Virus record (IMG/VR): IMGVR_UViG_3300042691_005130 | Location: 1 to 63,785 of that record | DNA length: 63,785 nucleotides | Source: a virus | Strand: one strand, 5' to 3' | Shown: piece by piece, positions 56,788 through 63,785 of the stretch | Layout: each line of letters opens with the position of its first letter | Numbering within the stretch: position 1 is the first letter of the stretch | Position numbers and translations under genes: made by a program | Notes under the pieces: generated by a model | Databases searched by the model: none | What the model saw: only the letters and a program-made list of their open reading frames with translations | What the model was told of the DNA's origin: nothing

Positions 56788-57759
56788 GTGGCAATCGTTG
56801 ATGGCGGATTTGGTAGTGGCACATGGGCAGAAGCTGGATGGGGCTGCTCGGTCTACTACCCTGTCATCTCGAACGGCGGCTGGGGTAATGGTCCGTGGGG
56901 ATCAGACGGCTGGGGGCTTGGTAACGGCGGGTTAATCACCGCATCGGATAGTGTCAACGTAGCGGCGACACCGCCGATTGCAGTGACAGTATCAGAGTTC
57001 GTACAGATAGTAGACGTAGTAAGTGCCGCGCTGAACGCGACGGCGGCGATAGCAGAATCGGTAGTAGCAGCAGATCAGGTATTTAGCGCTAGGACTGTAT
57101 CTGGCGCGGTGAGCGAAACGGTATTTGCGAGTGATGCTGTAAGCAGCCTGGTGGTATTCACCAACTCGGTATCCGAGTCGGCGGCAGCAGCAGAAACGGT
57201 AGCATCGCAGGCAACGTTTAGTGTGGTTGTTGCGGATAGCGCGGCAGGTAGCGACAGAGTAAGCGTAAGTGCAACCATACCGACGGCAGTAAACGAAGCA
57301 GCAGCAGCATCGGATTTTGTTCAGCGAAGTGTATTTATTCTTGGTGTAATTGATGAAACTGCAAATGCGTCGGATGTAATAACGAGTGCGTTTGGAATTT
57401 CTGGATCAGTAGCCGAGTCGGCTGCGATAGCGGATACGGCGAATGTTGTAAGGACTACGGTAGCGTCGATTGAAGAATCTGTATCGACACAAGACCTGTT
57501 CAGCGCGTTGGCGCAGTTCATGGTCAAGATTACAGAGAACGCGACGGCACTAGCTGAAGATGGCGCAGAATCAGACAACGATGTTTTTATTGGAGAAAGC
57601 GCGAGAGCATCGGATGTTGTTAGTTGCAGGTATTTGTGGGAATTAATTAATGACAGTCAGACGGCAAATTGGGTGGATATCAACAACCCGCAGTCGCCGG
57701 GCTGGGCAACCGTGAGTACGACAGACAACGCAAGCTGGACGCTCATAAACACCATTTAG
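56788..57759 (+). CDS. Repetitive alanine/serine-rich tail fibre protein
   Basis: A 323-residue protein with GTG start. After a glycine/tryptophan-rich N-terminus (WGNGPWGSDGWGLG) it has about nine loose repeats of roughly 20-35 residues with a core of E-S-x-x-A-x-D (for example VAESAAIADTAN, VSESAAAAETVA). The C-terminus, WVDINNPQSPGWATVSTTDN, forms tryptophan repeats. Such repeats suit a fibrous trimeric shaft. Confidence 0.7.
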   Translation: MAIVDGGFGSGTWAEAGWGCSVYYPVISNGGWGNGPWGSDGWGLGNGGLITASDSVNVAATPPIAVTVSEFVQIVDVVSAALNATAAIAESVVAADQVFSARTVSGAVSETVFASDAVSSLVVFTNSVSESAAAAETVASQATFSVVVADSAAGSDRVSVSATIPTAVNEAAAASDFVQRSVFILGVIDETANASDVITSAFGISGSVAESAAIADTANVVRTTVASIEESVSTQDLFSALAQFMVKITENATALAEDGAESDNDVFIGESARASDVVSCRYLWELINDSQTANWVDINNPQSPGWATVSTTDNASWTLINTI

Positions 57760-57771
57760 TAAGGAAAGATT

Positions 57772-58521
57772 ATGGCAAGTACATATTCCCAGCTAAAGAT
57801 CGAGTTGATCGGCACTGGCGACCAAGCAGGTACGTGGGGCACAACCACGAACGTCAACCTCGGTACAGCCTTAGAAGAAGCGATTACCGGTTCTGCCAAC
57901 GTCACGTTTGCTGGCTCGAACGTAGCGATAGCGTTAACAGACACGAACGCTAGCCAGGCTGCTCGTAACTTGGAACTGAATCTGGTTGGCTCCATCACCA
58001 ACCGGCAGACGCTGTTTATCCCCGCGATAGAGAAGCAGTATTTGATAGTCAACAACCTATCGAATTCTGTGGTGATTTCTAACGGCACCAACGCTTCGCC
58101 GACCGGCGTGACAGTCACGATCCCAGCCGGTAGAAACATGGCTGTGTACAACGACTCCATCAATGTGGCAGAGGTAATTAACTACATTACGGAGCTTGCC
58201 GTTTCTAACGTCACGGTGACGAACAGCGTCAACGTTGCTTCGGTGAATGTGTCTAACGTTACCGTAACCAACACGGCGAACATTGCTACGCTGAACTTGA
58301 CCAATGCGCTGAGTGTGGCAAGCGGCGGCACAGGTCGGGCAACGCTGACAGCAAACAATGTGGTTCTTGGAAATGGCACAACAGCGGTCAACTTTGTTGG
58401 TCCGGGTGCAAGTGGTAACGTGCTCACAAGTAATGGCACAACTTGGGTTAGTCAGACTCCTGCGGCGTCTGGCATTACCGCTGGAAAAAGTATCGCTTTG
58501 TCAATGATTTTTGGTTTCTAA
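57772..58521 (+). CDS. Tail fibre-like protein
   Basis: A 249-residue protein. The N-terminus YSQLKIELIGTGDQAGTWGT is widely shared by phage fibre proteins. A repetitive valine/asparagine/threonine-rich region, SNVTVTNSVNVASVNVSNVT (about 140-180), suggests a beta-helix shaft. The block SVASGGTGRATLTANNVVLG (SGGTG) is typical of fibre ends. Confidence 0.77.
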   Translation: MASTYSQLKIELIGTGDQAGTWGTTTNVNLGTALEEAITGSANVTFAGSNVAIALTDTNASQAARNLELNLVGSITNRQTLFIPAIEKQYLIVNNLSNSVVISNGTNASPTGVTVTIPAGRNMAVYNDSINVAEVINYITELAVSNVTVTNSVNVASVNVSNVTVTNTANIATLNLTNALSVASGGTGRATLTANNVVLGNGTTAVNFVGPGASGNVLTSNGTTWVSQTPAASGITAGKSIALSMIFGF

Positions 58522-58522
58522 A

Positions 58523-58627
58523 ATGACAACACTTACCCAAGAAAAGGTGCGGGAGCTTTTTGAGTACCACAGTGATGGGTACTTGATCCGTAAAGTTTCT
58601 GGCGCTGGTAGGTCAAATCACTCATAA
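58523..58627 (+). pseudogene. Remnant of an HNH homing endonuclease
   Basis: A 34-residue frame, LTQEKVRELFEYHSDGYLIR followed by KVSGAGRSN, resembles the N-terminus of AP2/HNH-type endonucleases (a YxxDG.L.RK start). A stop follows before the catalytic HNH part, and a fibre gene begins 11 bases later. It appears to be a truncated relic of an inserted nuclease. Confidence 0.5.
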
Positions 58628-58638
58628 AGGAGAACGCT

Positions 58639-59040
58639 GTGGCGAACCCGAATATTATCAATGTGACACAAATCTACGGTCAGACGACATATCTGACCCC
58701 TGCGAACACGTCTAACTTTGTACTTGTTACCAACGCGGTCAACTCTGGCAATGTATTCAAGTTGGATCAGATCGTGGCGGCGAACTCAACCAACACTGCG
58801 GCGAACGCTACTGTGATGATCTTCACCAGCGGTAACGTGGTGGCTGGTAACGCTGTGGTGGTGACGTCGGCTAACGCGTTCCCGATTGCGTCAAACATTT
58901 CGGTTCCGGCGTTTGCGTCGCTGATCGTGATGGATAAAACGACGGCAACGTATCTGCTCGAAGACAAGGCAATCATTGTCGCGACGGGTACGAATAACGC
59001 GATTTCATTCTCGGTTAGCTACGAACAGATCAGCTCGTAA
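58639..59040 (+). CDS. Structural protein, beta-rich
   Basis: A 133-residue protein with GTG start and GGAG upstream. Mostly beta strands: NFVLVTNAVNSGNVFKLDQI, then NISVPAFASLIVMDKTTATY. It lies between fibre genes, possibly as part of the tail tip. No family is recognised. Confidence 0.63.
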   Translation: MANPNIINVTQIYGQTTYLTPANTSNFVLVTNAVNSGNVFKLDQIVAANSTNTAANATVMIFTSGNVVAGNAVVVTSANAFPIASNISVPAFASLIVMDKTTATYLLEDKAIIVATGTNNAISFSVSYEQISS

Positions 59041-59049
59041 GGGTTAGTC

Positions 59050-60720
59050 ATGGCAATTCACGGGTATCCCGGCAATATCATCAGCGCGAGTTCTCCGCTG
59101 TACACCCCCGGCTTTGCTTCTGGGATATGGACGCTGGGCAACTGGCCTGCGGGCGTCACCGTCGTGCAGACCTTTACTGCGTCGGGCACATGGACTGCGC
59201 CTGCTGGTGTGACGGCGGTGGACTATCTGGTGGTGGCTGGAGGCGGAGGTGGTGCCTCTGGTGGTGGTGGCGCGGGAGGCTTTAGAACCGGTTCGGCTTT
59301 TCCTGTAACACCGGGCGGAACGTACGCGATTACGGTTGGTGCAGGAGGTACTGCTGGAACAGGCGGATTTGGTAGCCCAACTCAAGCGGGTAACGGCGGC
59401 AACTCAATACTCTCTACAATTGCTTCAACAGGCGGCGGTAGGGGTGCGCGAATTGGGAATATATCGACAACCGAGGCTGGATCAGGTGGATCTGGTGGAG
59501 GTGGCGGTGCGTTTAGTACAGGCATAACCACCGCAGGCTTAGGAAATACACCGGCGACTACGCCAAGCCAAGGTAACAACGGCGGCACAAACGGGACAAC
59601 AACAGTTCCTTACGCTGCGGGTGGCGGTGGTGGTGCAAGTGCTCTTGGCGCAAATGGCAACGGCACTTTAGGCGGTAATGGTGGAAATGGATCAGCCTCT
59701 ACTTTATCTGGCGTATCGGTAAATTATGCTGGTGGCGGTGGTGGTGCTATATATGCGCCAAGCCCTGCGGGCACCGGAGGTGTTGGAGGATTAGGAGGCG
59801 GTGGCAACGCTGGGGCGGGCACAAACAGTGCAGGATCAAATGGTTTGGTAAATACCGGCGGTGGCGGTGGTGGTGGTGGTGGAAGTGATTCAACTGCTGG
59901 CGGCGTAGGCGGCACTGGCGGTTCTGGAATTGTCATCATCCGCTACATAGCCCCAAATCAAAGCCTGTTTATATTTAACTCCACGCAGCGGTGGGTAGCG
60001 CCGGTCGGTGTTCGCTCGATAGATTATTTAGTTGTGGCTGGTGGCGGTGGCGGAGCTGGTGATGCCAACGGTGGCGGTGCTGGTGGTGCTGGTGGTTTTA
60101 GAACGGGTACTGCTCTATCTATTACGGCTGGAACAGAATATACGATTACGGTAGGTGCTGGCGGCGCGGGTGGCGTTAGTGGTTCTAACGGTGTAAACAG
60201 TACATTTTCTACTATTAGCTCTACTGGTGGCGGTAGAGCAAATAACAACGCAAGTGGAACCCCCGGCGGATCGGGTGGAGGTGCATCTTCAACGAATGCT
60301 CCTAGTAATTATGTTGGCGGTTCTGGAAATGCAGGCGGATACAGTCCATCTGAAGGTACGAAAGGTGGAAATTCAGTAAACAGTGCTTCTCCTTTCCCAG
60401 CAGGTGGTGGTGGAGGCGCGACAGAAACTGGCAGTGACGGCTCTGGCTCTCAAGGTGGCAAAGGTGGAAACGGAACAGCATCTACCATTTCTGGTTTGTC
60501 AACGTTTTATGCAGGCGGCGGCGGTGCAGGCGCAACTCTACAAGGTGCGGCTAGAGGTGTAGGTGGATCTGGTGGTGGCGGCGATGGCGGGATATCTGGA
60601 AGCACCGGCGCTCCCGGTGTAGCTAATACTGGTGGCGGCGGTGGAGGTGGAAGTAACTCAAGCCCTGTAGTTGGCGGCACAGGCGGCTCCGGTATCGTCA
60701 TCATTAGATGCAATCAATAA
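59050..60720 (+). CDS. Glycine-rich tail fibre/adhesin 1
   Basis: A 556-residue protein. The N-terminus (MAIHGYPGNIISASSPLYTP) resembles that of the next gene. Two modules follow, each opening with a strand pair (FTASGTWTAPAGVTAVDYLV; RWVAPVGVRSIDYLVVAGGG) and then long glycine/serine/asparagine-rich stretches ending GGTGGSGIVIIR. Glycine-rich repeats of this type form sandwich-like tips in phage adhesins (as in T4-like gp38). It is likely receptor-binding. Confidence 0.82.
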   Translation: MAIHGYPGNIISASSPLYTPGFASGIWTLGNWPAGVTVVQTFTASGTWTAPAGVTAVDYLVVAGGGGGASGGGGAGGFRTGSAFPVTPGGTYAITVGAGGTAGTGGFGSPTQAGNGGNSILSTIASTGGGRGARIGNISTTEAGSGGSGGGGGAFSTGITTAGLGNTPATTPSQGNNGGTNGTTTVPYAAGGGGGASALGANGNGTLGGNGGNGSASTLSGVSVNYAGGGGGAIYAPSPAGTGGVGGLGGGGNAGAGTNSAGSNGLVNTGGGGGGGGGSDSTAGGVGGTGGSGIVIIRYIAPNQSLFIFNSTQRWVAPVGVRSIDYLVVAGGGGGAGDANGGGAGGAGGFRTGTALSITAGTEYTITVGAGGAGGVSGSNGVNSTFSTISSTGGGRANNNASGTPGGSGGGASSTNAPSNYVGGSGNAGGYSPSEGTKGGNSVNSASPFPAGGGGGATETGSDGSGSQGGKGGNGTASTISGLSTFYAGGGGAGATLQGAARGVGGSGGGGDGGISGSTGAPGVANTGGGGGGGSNSSPVVGGTGGSGIVIIRCNQ

Positions 60721-60728
60721 GGTGAGAC

Positions 60729-62429
60729 ATGAGCGGTAACTATCCCGGCAATATCATCACGAAGAATCTGGTGCGCCCGTCTACCACGCAGGCGTCGGGC
60801 ATCTGGACGCTACAGCAGGCATTGCAGGCGATAAAAGCAGGCGTGTGGCCGGGCAGCCAGAATCAAAACACGGTGGTGCTGACTTTCACGGCCAGCGGTA
60901 GTTGGACATGTCCTGACGGCGTGTCGCAGGTGGACTACCTAGTGGTGGCAGGCGGTGGTGCTGGTGGACAGGGTGGCGGTCTTGGTGGTGGTGGAGGTGC
61001 AGGTGGATTCCGTACTGGCACTGGTTTAGCTGTTATACCTGGAACCACATACACAATTACTGTTGGTGCTGGCGGTGCTGCACAAGCTGCTGCTAGAGGA
61101 CTTAACGGTGGCGATTCTGTTTTTTCGGCTATCACTTCTACGGGCGGTGGTGGTGGCGGTTACAGTACTCCATCTCCAGCGCAAACAGGTGGCTCTGGAG
61201 GTGGCGGTCAAGGTGATCCTGCTGGAACTGGTGCTGCTGGGAATACACCAAGCACATCTCCATCACAAGGAAACAACGGCGGAAACGGATCTGGCGGTGG
61301 ATTTAGCTCAAGTGGTGGCGGTGGCGGTGGCGCAAGTGCAACCGGAGGAAATGGAGTAACAAGTGGCGCTGGTGGCAATGGCGGTAATGGAACTGCGTCA
61401 AGCATTAGCGGCAGCAGCACTACTTACGCTGGTGGCGGTGGCGGTGGTGTTGCTGGTGGCAGAACAGCAGGCATCGGCGGCACAGGTGGGGGTGGAAACG
61501 CTTCTAACTCAGGCAGTGTTGCTGGAAGCAATGGCGCCACCAATACAGGTGGTGGTGGCGGAGGTGGTGGTGCTACTGCACCTTCAACTTTTGGCGCAGC
61601 AGGCACCGGCGGCAGCGGTATTGTCATCATCAGATACCTAGCACCACAAACAGCCATACTGACATTCCCTGCATCCGGCTCGTGGACATGTCCGCCGGGC
61701 GTAACCAGTGTTGATTATCTGGTGGTAGCCGGGGGTGGCGGCGGTGGAAAAGCATTTGGCGGCGGGGGTGGCGCTGGTGGATTTAGAACTGGAACTGCGT
61801 TTTCTGTTACTTCCGGAGTAAATTACACAATTACTGTTGGTGCAGGCGGCGTTGCTAATACAAACGGATCAAATTCTAGTTTTTCAACAATCACAGCCAA
61901 CGGTGGTGGATATGGGGGTTCGGTAACAAATTATGACCCTTCATCTCCAGGTCGGAACGGCAATAGTGGTGGTAGTGGTGGAGGGGGATGCGGAACCGAT
62001 AACAACACTGGCGCACCAAACGGCACTGGCGGTGCAGGAAACACGCCAAACACATCTCCATCACAAGGTAATAACGGTGGGGGAGGCGGTGGTGGCAGTT
62101 CTTTTAATGGAGCTGGAGGTGGCGGTGGCGGAGCTAGTGTAGCAGGTCAAAGTGCCGTCAGTGGTCAGCAAGGCGGGAATGGCGGCAATGGCACAGCATC
62201 AACAATTTCTGGTTCTTCCGTAACTTATGCTGGTGGTGGTGGTGGTGCCTCAAGGGTGGATGCCGCCGCGCCAGCTACTATTGGCGGAACTGGCGGTGGC
62301 GGTAACGGTGGTACTGCTGGTAGCAACGGCGTGACCAATAGAGGAGGAGGTGGTGGTGGTGCCGCTAATGATCCGGCTGTTTTTGGATTTGGCGGTTCAG
62401 GTATCGTTATCTTAAAAACAAACTCATAA
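60729..62429 (+). CDS. Glycine-rich tail fibre/adhesin 2
   Basis: A 566-residue paralogue of the preceding gene: N-terminus MSGNYPGNIITKNLVRPSTT, and two glycine-rich modules opening FTASGSWTCPDGVSQVDYLV and FPASGSWTCPPGVTSVDYLV. Both modules end in GSGIVI. The four modules in the two genes probably came from duplication and exchange. The differing glycine-rich loops would set host specificity. Confidence 0.82.
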   Translation: MSGNYPGNIITKNLVRPSTTQASGIWTLQQALQAIKAGVWPGSQNQNTVVLTFTASGSWTCPDGVSQVDYLVVAGGGAGGQGGGLGGGGGAGGFRTGTGLAVIPGTTYTITVGAGGAAQAAARGLNGGDSVFSAITSTGGGGGGYSTPSPAQTGGSGGGGQGDPAGTGAAGNTPSTSPSQGNNGGNGSGGGFSSSGGGGGGASATGGNGVTSGAGGNGGNGTASSISGSSTTYAGGGGGGVAGGRTAGIGGTGGGGNASNSGSVAGSNGATNTGGGGGGGGATAPSTFGAAGTGGSGIVIIRYLAPQTAILTFPASGSWTCPPGVTSVDYLVVAGGGGGGKAFGGGGGAGGFRTGTAFSVTSGVNYTITVGAGGVANTNGSNSSFSTITANGGGYGGSVTNYDPSSPGRNGNSGGSGGGGCGTDNNTGAPNGTGGAGNTPNTSPSQGNNGGGGGGGSSFNGAGGGGGGASVAGQSAVSGQQGGNGGNGTASTISGSSVTYAGGGGGASRVDAAAPATIGGTGGGGNGGTAGSNGVTNRGGGGGGAANDPAVFGFGGSGIVILKTNS

Positions 62430-62434
62430 CATTT

Positions 62435-62692
62435 ATGGACAACAAAATTTACATGATGTACGGCATCGACACAGCTATGCACTTGCTGCGTCCAGGCGCA
62501 CGATGGGAGATCACGAATAACTTCTTCTCCGTATGGGAAGACCCACGTCCCTGCCCGACGATGGAAGAAGTCCACGCCACGATGGAGAAGATCAAGGCTT
62601 TCGAGGACAGCATCAACACGATCTGGACTGAAGAGCAAATTGCACAGATTACCGGCCAGCAGCGCGAGTACGACAAGGCGGTGAACGGATGA
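62435..62692 (+). CDS. Fibre-associated small protein
   Basis: An 85-residue protein, MDNKIYMMYGIDTAMHLLRP, then WEITNNFFSVWEDPRPCPTM and an acidic helical C-terminus. Its place right after the fibre genes suggests an assembly or chaperone role. Similar short genes occur downstream of fibres in environmental phages. Confidence 0.67.
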   Translation: MDNKIYMMYGIDTAMHLLRPGARWEITNNFFSVWEDPRPCPTMEEVHATMEKIKAFEDSINTIWTEEQIAQITGQQREYDKAVNG

Positions 62693-63297
62693 ACGTCCAT
62701 AACCTATTCCCGCTGCCAGTTGGGTTCTTCCGCCTCGGGCGTGACCTGATTAAGACCGAGTTGGACTTCCTGCTCGGCCAAGAGCGTTATGCCAATCAGG
62801 GCAACACGACCAGTGCCGACCGAAAGATCCTGAAGAACAAAGAGATGACAGACGTTCGTGACTTCATCGAAGACGCGATGCTGGAATACTTCAAGACGAT
62901 TCATGACCCCAAAGGTGATGTTGCGCTGTACGTCACGCAGTCCTGGGCAAACTATACCGAGCCGGGTCAGTATCACCACAAGCACGCGCATCCGAACAGT
63001 TTTATCAGCGGTGTGTTTTACCCGCAGGCGGATCGGGCGGTGGACAAGATTTACTTTTACAAGAGCGGCTACGAGCGTATCAAAATTCATCCTGAGAACT
63101 GGAATCACTGGAACTCGGAGAGCTGGTGGTTCGAGGTCGGGTCAGGTGACTTGATTCTGTTTCCGTCGCATCTTGAGCACATGGTTGAGACGAAGGTCGG
63201 CTTTGATACTCGGATCAGCATTTCGTTTAACACCTTTCTCAAGGGGCACATCGGTGTCGATGAGAGCTTAACTGGACTGGAATTAGGAGAAGACTGA
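62689..63297 (+). CDS. 2OG-Fe(II) oxygenase-like protein
   Basis: A 202-residue protein. Iron-binding residues fit the family: H99/H101 and N103 in HHKHAHPNSFISGVFY, a distal histidine in PSHLEHMV (161 or 164), and R175 in FDTRISISF for 2-oxoglutarate. Such oxygenases are frequent near tail genes of environmental phages, where substrates are unknown (possibly a virion or host protein). It overlaps the preceding gene by four bases. Confidence 0.82.
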   Translation: MNVHNLFPLPVGFFRLGRDLIKTELDFLLGQERYANQGNTTSADRKILKNKEMTDVRDFIEDAMLEYFKTIHDPKGDVALYVTQSWANYTEPGQYHHKHAHPNSFISGVFYPQADRAVDKIYFYKSGYERIKIHPENWNHWNSESWWFEVGSGDLILFPSHLEHMVETKVGFDTRISISFNTFLKGHIGVDESLTGLELGED

Positions 63298-63662
63298 TGG
63301 CACATTTCGCGGAGCTTGGCCCCAATAACGAGGTACTGCGCGTTATCGTGGTCGACAACAGAGACACAGCCGACGCTAACGGCATCGAGAAGGAACACAT
63401 CGGGGCAGCGTTCTGTGAGCGCCTGCTGGGTGGCCGCTGGGTGCAGACAAGCTACAACGGCAACAAGCGCAAGAACTACGCCGGTCAGGGCTACACCTTT
63501 GACGAGCAGCGTGATGCGTTTATCCCGCCTAAGCCGTTCCCATCTTGGATGTTAGATGAGCAAACCTGCCAGTGGAAAGCGCCGGTAGACATGCCGACGG
63601 ACGGCCAGATGTACACATGGGATGAAGCAACGACTAGCTGGGTAGCACAAGAAGCCGCTTGA
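63297..63662 (+). CDS. Tail-region protein of the environmental-phage type
   Basis: A 121-residue protein beginning MAHFAELGPNNEVLRVIVVD, then GGRWVQTSYNGNKRKNYAGQ and IPPKPFPSWMLDEQTCQW, ending with a tryptophan-rich segment. This layout (HFAELD, GGxWVQTSYN, RKNYAG, P..P.PSW.L) is typical of a widespread small tail protein. Function unknown. Confidence 0.75.
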   Translation: MAHFAELGPNNEVLRVIVVDNRDTADANGIEKEHIGAAFCERLLGGRWVQTSYNGNKRKNYAGQGYTFDEQRDAFIPPKPFPSWMLDEQTCQWKAPVDMPTDGQMYTWDEATTSWVAQEAA

Positions 63663-63670
63663 GGTGAATC

Positions 63671-63785
63671 ATGGACGCTGAACTGCAAAAAGTAAAACTG
63701 GAAGCAGAGGTTGAGCTTGCCAAGCTGGAGGCTACTTCCCCTGCAAAAGAAGTGGCTGGCAAGGCTATCGGCAAGTTTGGTCTTG
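63671..63785 (+). CDS. N-terminal part of the small protein that continues at base 1
   Basis: An ATG at 63671 opens 38 codons plus one base; that base and the first two of the window form GAG, after which the frame runs on to base 236. The N-terminus is a charged amphipathic helix (MDAELQKVKLEAEVELAKLE). The joined protein has 116 residues with one hydrophobic segment. The in-frame closure shows that the window ends are adjacent in the genome. Upstream AGGTGAATC is a weak ribosome-binding site. Confidence 0.75.
   Translation, partial: MDAELQKVKLEAEVELAKLEATSPAKEVAGKAIGKFGL

Noticed and set aside
59382-61657. Minus-strand proline-rich frames opposite the fibre genes
   Set aside because: They are the complement of glycine codons (GGN read as NCC); all lie within the glycine-rich adhesin genes and have no ribosome-binding sites.
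1-63785. tRNA genes, CRISPR arrays, integrase and attachment site
   Set aside because: No cloverleaf with a T-loop and acceptor stem, no regular spaced repeats and no tyrosine or serine integrase motifs were found; the repeats at 35240-36442 are intergenic junctions, not CRISPR spacers.

Overview
The window looks like the complete genome of a tailed double-stranded DNA phage, cut open at an arbitrary point. The last 115 bases (63671-63785) start a gene whose reading frame continues without a break into bases 1-236, so the two ends join in frame, as in a circular or circularly permuted assembly of 63,785 bp. Bacterial ribosome-binding sites, ATGA/GTGA overlaps between neighbours and sigma70-like promoters point to a bacterial host. 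Several enzymes (RfbH-like sugar dehydrase, peptidase M15 endolysin, Ref-like nuclease) resemble proteobacterial ones, but the sequence does not name the host. The tail genes (gp11-like adaptor, a large polyvalent internal protein, no tape measure or tail sheath recognised) suggest a short-tailed morphology. No integrase, DNA polymerase, RNA polymerase, tRNA or CRISPR array was recognised.

Layout. (1) 1-16250, plus strand: holin and endolysin, tail protein, then very large virion/ejection proteins, ending with a 1977-residue protein that carries a ParB-like domain and an HExxH motif. (2) 28628 down to 16222, minus strand: one long early operon. It starts with recombination genes (Cas4-like nuclease, ERF annealing protein, SSB-like protein, regulators), continues through small unknown genes and four glycosyltransferases, and ends in three deoxysugar enzymes (RfbH-like, TPP-dependent YerE-like, SDR), two tiny zinc proteins and a Ref-like nuclease. 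(3) 28629-29808: control region with a minus-strand promoter over a palindrome, a terminator, a possible pseudoknotted RNA, one small gene and a second possibly structured region. (4) 29809-34884, plus strand: small genes, a possible fucosyltransferase-fold enzyme, a membrane microprotein, ParB-like protein, SF2 helicase and TOPRIM primase. (5) 38186 down to 34843, minus strand: an array of fifteen small unknown genes linked by near-identical stop/Shine-Dalgarno/start cassettes. (6) 38190-38427: divergent promoters and operators. (7) 38428-63785, plus strand: small terminase, LexA-like DNA-binding protein, large terminase, portal, GroES-like protein, scaffold, major capsid, small basic proteins sharing a C-terminal tag, tail adaptors, fibres with glycine-rich modules, 2OG oxygenase; it runs on across the junction into region 1.

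How it may work (inference): leftward and rightward early operons make recombination, replication and glycosylation functions, with polymerases supplied by the host. The sugar block needs a host CDP-4-keto-6-deoxyhexose and could make a branched or dideoxy sugar that the glycosyltransferases attach to an unknown acceptor (host surface, virion or DNA). The best candidates for undescribed biology are the cassette-linked small-gene array (34843-38186), the phage-borne branched-sugar module (16814-20744), the structured RNA candidates (29041-29760), and the recurring tag on the basic virion-module proteins (50524-52300).
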